Shown here one piece after another: positions 58,842-64,000 of a stretch of DNA of 64,000 bases. The notes under the pieces were generated by a model. That model was not told the origin of the DNA. It did not search any database and saw only the letters and a list, made by a program, of their open reading frames with translations. Position 1 is the first letter of the stretch; every line of letters begins with the position of its first letter. Source of the DNA: Marsupella aquatica (taxonomy: Eukaryota; Marchantiophyta); contig OZ316891.1 of the NCBI GenBank assembly GCA_973895155.1, forward strand, positions 26,598,001-26,662,000, in the 5' to 3' direction. A program made the translations under genes and the position numbers.

Positions 58842-61687
58842 CACATCCCACTAGCGTTGCGCCCATTAGTTCGGTCATCCTTGTTGCAACTCATGCAGCT
58901 TATCTTGGCGCATCCTATCGAGGTCTCCTATTGGTCTTTACTCATGCTTTTTCCACAGTGGACTCTTACCCTCCCTAGTCACGGTGGTCGCGTGGGTCAT
59001 CGTGAGACTGCCTCTCGTATCCATCGTTTTCTGCGGGGAGATTGGGAACAGCTTCAGGAAGAGTACTTTCTTCGAGCCCGTTCCTTTACTACCCGTGCTT
59101 TGTTTGACCCAGCTCGCCACTCTCATCCTCCAGAGCACAGACGCCTTCGTCGCTCTTGTCGTTTGGCCCAGGCTGGTGAATATCGTCGTGCGGTCCAAGC
59201 CCTTTCTCCCACCACACCAGCCCCCCTGGCGAGGTCACCTTGACGGCCCTTCAGGATCTCCATCCGCAGCCCTATGATCAGCTCCCTTTGTTCGTGGAGG
59301 ATTTTGAGCCTGAGGAGGATCTTTAGTTTAGTAGGGACCACTTCACCTATGCTTTCCTCCATGCTCCGTGTTGCGCGGCTGGTGGCCCCTCTGGCTATGT
59401 CTTTGAGCATTTTCGTGATTTATTCCCCCTTGAGGATCCTCAGTCTGGTTTTCCAGTTTTCTTCTCCTTTTGCCAGTGTATTGCTGCCGGCCGTTTGCCT
59501 CCTCCCGTCTCTTGGCTTTTGAGTGCTTCTCGTTTATTGGCCATGGCTAAGTCTTCACCGGGTGTTCGGCCCATAGCTATTGGAGAGGTTTTTCTTCGTC
59601 TGCTATCTCGCGCACTTTCATCGCAGTATCGCTCTGCACTATCGGATCATCTCTCTCCACATCAGTTTGCAGTGGGCGTTCCTGGCGGTTGTGAGACAGT
59701 TATTGCGGGTATTCGTACTACCTTGGACCTCCACCCTGATTGGGTTGTCCTCCAGGTTGATGTCTCCAATGCTTTCAATACGGTTTCTTGGGCAGCAATT
59801 GTTCGTGCTTTGAGGGCAGCGGATCCAGACATCCAGTCCCTTATCCCCTTTGTCCGTTGTTTTTATGGGTTCGAGGCCCCCCTCTTCTATAGTCATCACA
59901 CCTCTACACGAGCGTATACCACTCTTTCTTTTGCAGAAGGTACACGTCAGGGTGACCCTTTGGGTGGGCCTCTTTTTGCCATTGCACATTTTACTGCTTT
60001 ACGAGAAGCCTCCGCGGCCCACCCCCAGTGTATCTTCCCCTCCCTTTCAGATGACACCCACATCATTGGTCCACCTGTTGCTGTTACTTCTGCCCTCGCC
60101 ACCCTTTCCACCCATTTGTTGGGCCTCGGTTTACGAGTTTAGCCGGTGAAGAGTCGTGCATGGAGTCCAGCTGGGTTACCCTCTGATCTTGCGCTTCCCC
60201 CTGGGTTCTTATGTCCTACCGACGGTCTTCGGGTCCTTGGCTCCCCAGTCGGTACCGCCTCCTTTTGCTCATCTTTCATTGCTGACGCTCTCCAGGCTGC
60301 CTTAGCCCCTACTCCTATGCTCCCTAAGTTAGCAGACTCTCAGGCAGCATTTGGGTTGTTGTTGAGATGCATCCACCCTCGTGCGTTCTATTTGGCTCGG
60401 ACACATCCCCCTACCGAGGATCTTTATCTACACCTCCGAGCGTTTGATGTCTCCATTCGTGAGACTTTGGCCTCTCTTTTAGGGCCAGGTACTTTACTCT
60501 CATCTCCGTGGCTTCATCGACAGCTCAGTCTTCCTATTTCTCACGGTGGTTTTGGGCTTACTTCCACTGAGCGCCTTGCACCTTTGGCCTTCTTGGGCGC
60601 GTGGGCGGCCACCTTCTCATTGTTGGCTGATCGTTTCCTTACTGAGGATCGACCTTTTTTACTTTCATCCCTCATGGAGGTCGAGGAGGGTTCCCTCCCA
60701 TTTCAGGTTCATTTGCGCACGGCGCGGTCATCATTACCCGATCCTGTTCGAGCTGCGTTACCTTCATTCCAGGAGTTTTTATCCTTGGACCCCGTCCGTC
60801 TTCAGGCAGACCTTGCTGGGCGTATGCATGCTTTCACCCTTTCCAGCATCCTCACCGAGACACCTGACACGGACCGAGCTCGGATTCTTTCTTCCGGGGG
60901 GAAAGGCGCAGGAGGCTGGCTTCAGGCCAATCCAGTCATTCCTCACCTACGGATGTCTTCAGCGGAGTTTGCGACAGCCATGTGTCTTCGTATGGGCTTG
61001 CCCCACCCACTTCTTGCTGGTTTACCTCCTACTTGCAGTTGTGGGAAGCCTTGTGATGCCACAGGTGTCCATCTTCTTCGATGCAGTTTGGGCGGCGAAA
61101 CCATTTTTGTTCACGACGCTGTGAGAGATGCGACTGCTCAGGTTCTCTCTGGCTCTTTGGTCTGCGCGCGGCGGGAGGTGGTGCTCGAGTTACCTGGTCC
61201 TCCATCACAGCGGTTACGGGTGGATCTTACCATGGTCCGTGACGGTCACCGTACTTTGGCAAATGTAGTGGTGGCAAACCCATTGCGCCAAGACATCATT
61301 GGGACAGCGACAACAACGGCAGGGGCAGCAACATCACGAGCAGCAACAACAAAGGAGACCAAATATGCTGCACGAGCTTCATCTGATAGCTTCTTGCCCC
61401 TTGCTCTTGAGATATTTGGGCATCTCCATCATCAGTTCGACGGGCTTCTTCGCCAAGCTGCTCGGGATGTTCACGGCCGGATGGGTCCCACCGGGCCCCC
61501 GCTATCTGTTTTGACCACGCACTTTCGCCAACGCATTTCAGTCACCTTACAGCGTGCTCAAGCTCGGGCCGTCTATCGTCGATCTCTGATAGTGGGTGCT
61601 AGTGTGATTCCGCAGCGGCTAGCCCCCCTAGAGGACATTCCTGTCCCACTTGCCGATCTAGTTTCGACACTTGATGTAGACCACTAG
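58842..61687 (+). pseudogene. LINE reading frame, 3' part: reverse transcriptase and RLE-type C-terminus (broken)
   Basis: Continues the frame from 52342. RT motifs: SPGVRPIAIGEVFLRLLSRA, VLQVDVSNAFNTVSW (motif A), GTRQGDPLGGPLFA (B) and SLSDDTHIIG (C). The C-terminus has a Cys/His zinc motif (CSCGKPCDATGVHLLRC) and an endonuclease-like segment (RVDLTMVRDGHRTLANVVV) before FLPLALEIFGHLHHQFD, the layout of LINEs with a restriction-like endonuclease rather than an APE type. Breaks: a one-base frame change in a C run near 59220-59226, TAG at 59324-59326, and TAG at 60140-60142 between RT and the thumb region. Otherwise it is long and open, so decay is limited. The exact clade (R2-like, NeSL, Utopia or other) cannot be settled without a tree. 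Confidence 0.8.
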
Positions 61688-61960
61688 CTTGTTGCCACAT
61701 TTGCTAGGTATGATGAGGACCTCGGTCCATTTGCGGTAGTTTTAGTTACTCTTTCTTGGTTTTTAGGGGTTTCTTTTTGCTCACTTCTTTTAGTTCCTCT
61801 TTCTTGGTTTTTAGGGTTTCCTTTTGCTCACTTCTTTTGCGTTTGGTTTTGTCCACTTGGGACCTCTCTTGTTTATTCTTTTGTACTCTATTTGGCCTTT
61901 TTCTGTATAAAGTATGTGTATATTTTTTTCTTTCAGCAAACTTCAGTTTTGAAACATTTT
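61688..61960 (+). other. LINE 3' untranslated region, with 47-bp tandem duplication
   Basis: Directly after the LINE stop. A ~47-bp unit (TTTTAGTTMCTCTTTCTTGG, then TTTTTAGGG and TTGCTCACTTC) is present twice at about 61739-61831. No poly-A tail was seen, so the 3' end is not placed. Confidence 0.5.
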
Positions 61961-62720
61961 CACCTTGAAAACATTTTTCTTGACAACGCTTTCTCTCAAC
62001 TACTTACTTCATGTATTTCTTACTTCCTGCTTTCTCCGAGGCTTTCTCTCACCTTGACATTTATTTCTCTCCTTGGCATCCATACCTCACCTCAACATAT
62101 TTTCTGAACTCAACTTCTTAGCTTTTTCTCATCATTCTCTCCATCTTTATCTCACCACGACACATTTCCCTGACACTTGACAGATTTTCCTCACCTTATA
62201 TATTTTTCTCACCTTGCCATCTTTTCTCTCATAGACATAGGAATCCATCCATGCATATAAAATGCTTGTCCCTCTACCATTTTCTACCACTATTATACCC
62301 TATCCCAAATGGGTCCATATTTAAACTAAGAAAAAAAACAGGAACTAATCTTGACCCTTCATCAAAATATTGATGTTTAACACCATCAGATCTATCCATA
62401 AAGTGCTCCATCTAAAATAAATGTATGCCCAAGCTGCCCTTTAGCCTGCACCTGCCTAAGATGAAAACCTTCATTAAAAACAAAAACTTTGAAGATATCT
62501 CACCCACAATATATCTCACCCTCAAAGTGAATCGTTGAATATATCTCACCACAATATCTTCCCTTCACCCTCCACATCTTTTCTCTCATTGACATATTTT
62601 CCTCATCTTTACACCTTTTTTTCACCTCAACATATTTTTCTCACCTTGACTTCTTTCTTCACCTTGACATTTTTTTTCTCGTCAAGATCTATTTTTCACC
62701 TCAACATCTTTTGTGCAACA
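61961..62720. repeat. Pyrimidine-rich degenerate repeat region
   Basis: Many loose copies of TTTTTCTCACCTTGACAT and CTCACCTCAACAT occur, densest at about 61990-62230 and 62560-62715. Unit spacing is irregular, 18-40 bases. No coding meaning seen. Confidence 0.6.
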
Positions 62721-62848
62721 CACACATGTTGTTTCTCTTTCTTTAGCTCTTTCACGCGCGCGCAGCGAGGTAGGCTAGTCATTCTATATCAACTGGTGAG
62801 TGTTCAATGCCTGGTGAATGGGCTGGTGAAACTGTGTTTAGGTCTCCC

Positions 62849-62990
62849 GGAGCTACTTTGTCCTAAAGCAATCCAAATTTCATAACAGGGCAAACTTAGC
62901 TTTGGAGGAGTGGAGACCAGGAGCTGCTTTGCCCTAAAGTAATCCAAATTTCAGAACAGGACAAACTTAGCTATGGAGGAGTAGAGACCA
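62849..62990. repeat. 71-bp tandem duplication
   Basis: GGAGCTRCTTTGYCCTAAAG, AATCCAAATTTCA and TAGCTWTGGAGGAGTRGAGA occur in both units with few differences. Confidence 0.85.
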
Positions 62991-63913
62991 GCTTTGCCCA
63001 ATAGGAGAGGAGAATACAAGTCTCCTGTTAGTTTCAAGGTTAATCATTTTTAGCCTGTGATTGGAGTGGTCATTGTGTATATCATCCTCTATGTACCTTC
63101 AAAAGCCTTTCATTCTGTTTCACTTACAAAACTAGCCTAATTACCTGTGGGTATCCTAGGAAGGGCTCCCCATACCCATGCATCCAGACTCCCATGCCGG
63201 TTCTACTCACAAGCATAGTTCAACTATCAAACTATGTTGTTAGAGAGAAAAATTATGGCTTATGGGTTTGGTGTGCAGACTAGATCAGGAAAGATACTTT
63301 GATGGCAAATTACAAATAAATGCCAAAGTATTGAGCAGCAGCCCAAGTGCCCTTCTTTGAGCTGACATTGGTGAGTACAGAGAAGCCCTTGGACCATTTT
63401 CAGAGACTAGCCCATTTTCAGGGCTTGCCCTGATTTTGTCTACCCATTTTTCACTAGCACCCCAAACTTATGTCCCAGAGTCATGATCTAGAGATTTCCC
63501 TGTAAATCACAATTGCCCATTCAAGAGCTACTGGTTATTCATAGGATCCAAATTTTACTATTAACAATAAATTTTTCACAAAATCATAGAGCACATTAGT
63601 ACTTAGAGAGGATACCATGACCTGAATGTGGGAAAATGAGAAGTATTGCACACTTATATGGACAATTGTAATTTAATAATTAGTAGACCCTGAAAAATAA
63701 CTTTATATACTGATTATAGAAGGATTGGCTTGATGGGACCCCAAAAATAAATTATGTTACTTGATAATACCCATAACTCCTGAAGTTTTGGGTAATTTGA
63801 TTCAAGGTCAGGATAACTCAGGGGTCTATCAAGAAACATGTTTAATTTTGGGGTTCCATCATACAAATCACTTCTCGATTGTATACTCAAATGACTCTTA
63901 CATTGTAATGCAA
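62991..63913. other. Intergenic region, nothing recognised
   Basis: AT-rich DNA with no open frame of note, no RNA gene and no clear repeat. Confidence 0.5.
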
Positions 63914-63977
63914 TCCCCATGTAAGTGCATCTTGGGGCTGACATAATCCCCATGTAAGTACATCTTGGGGCTGACAT
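63914..63977. repeat. 32-bp tandem duplication with internal inverted repeat
   Basis: ATCCCCATGTAAGTRCATCT followed by TGGGGCTGACAT occurs twice. Each unit can pair CCCCA with TGGGG. Confidence 0.85.
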
Positions 63978-64000
63978 AGCACTGATACAAAGTTTACTGT

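Overview
This looks like nuclear DNA from a land plant. Three genes have spliceosomal introns with clean GT/AG borders (a fourth lacks introns), and the gene families are plant ones: an LRR receptor kinase resembling the FLS2/XII group, a plant synaptotagmin-type C2 protein, an NDR1/HIN1-like LEA-2 protein, a group X-like AP2/ERF factor and a Sec14 (CRAL-TRIO) protein of the At1g75170/At4g08690 type. Introns run from 0.1 to 1.2 kb. The repeats are a Ty1-copia element primed by initiator tRNA-Met, a LINE with a restriction-like endonuclease (RLE) type C-terminus, MITEs and minisatellites. That mix would fit a seed-free plant (bryophyte, lycophyte or fern) better than a compact angiosperm, but the species cannot be fixed from the sequence.

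Layout. 1-4.8 kb: AT-rich intergenic DNA with small tandem repeats and a tRNA-derived SINE-like piece. 4.80-10.50 kb (+): four-exon LRR receptor-like kinase with minisatellites in its introns. 10.5-14.1 kb: SINE-like repeats, a perfect 36-bp palindrome and an eight-copy ~75-bp minisatellite. 14.08-15.17 kb (+): gene or gene fragment encoding one C2 domain. 15.2-24.3 kb: no recognised gene; a degenerate copia-type LTR with internal tandem expansion, a pair of related hairpins, an ~85-bp tandem array, and one copy of a ~1.5-kb segmental repeat. 24.36-25.59 kb (-): LEA-2/NHL gene. 26.07-26.59 kb (-): possible broken gene. 27.1-27.5 kb: diverged solo LTR. 30.53-33.12 kb (-): two-exon AP2/ERF gene. 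36.7-38.4 kb: second copy of the segmental repeat, ending at an inverted repeat. 40.04-44.26 kb (-): seven-exon Sec14-like gene. 46-51.9 kb: two MITE-like elements and long poly-G/C tracts. 51.9-61.9 kb: a LINE split by a complete copia element. 61.9-64 kb: pyrimidine-rich degenerate repeats and short tandem duplications.

The clearest structural result is the nested retrotransposon pair. A 6.5-kb copia element (421-bp LTRs, perfect ATAAC target duplication, initiator tRNA-Met primer site, polypurine tract, gag and pol on the minus strand) lies inside the reading frame of an RLE-type LINE. The LINE frame runs directly from one side of the insertion to the other. The copia LTRs differ at only three positions I can count, yet its coding region has two premature stops and two frame changes, which suggests it was defective when it moved or moved with help in trans.

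The host genes do not form a functional cluster. Individually they point to cell-surface perception (LRR kinase), membrane or lipid contact (C2 protein, Sec14 protein), membrane-anchored stress protein (NHL) and ethylene/stress-type transcription control (ERF). I did not find a wholly new multi-gene system. The candidates most worth testing are the paired hairpins at 19.3-19.7 kb, the truncated C2 gene beside a minisatellite, the unusual kinase motifs, and the decay pattern of the nested elements.
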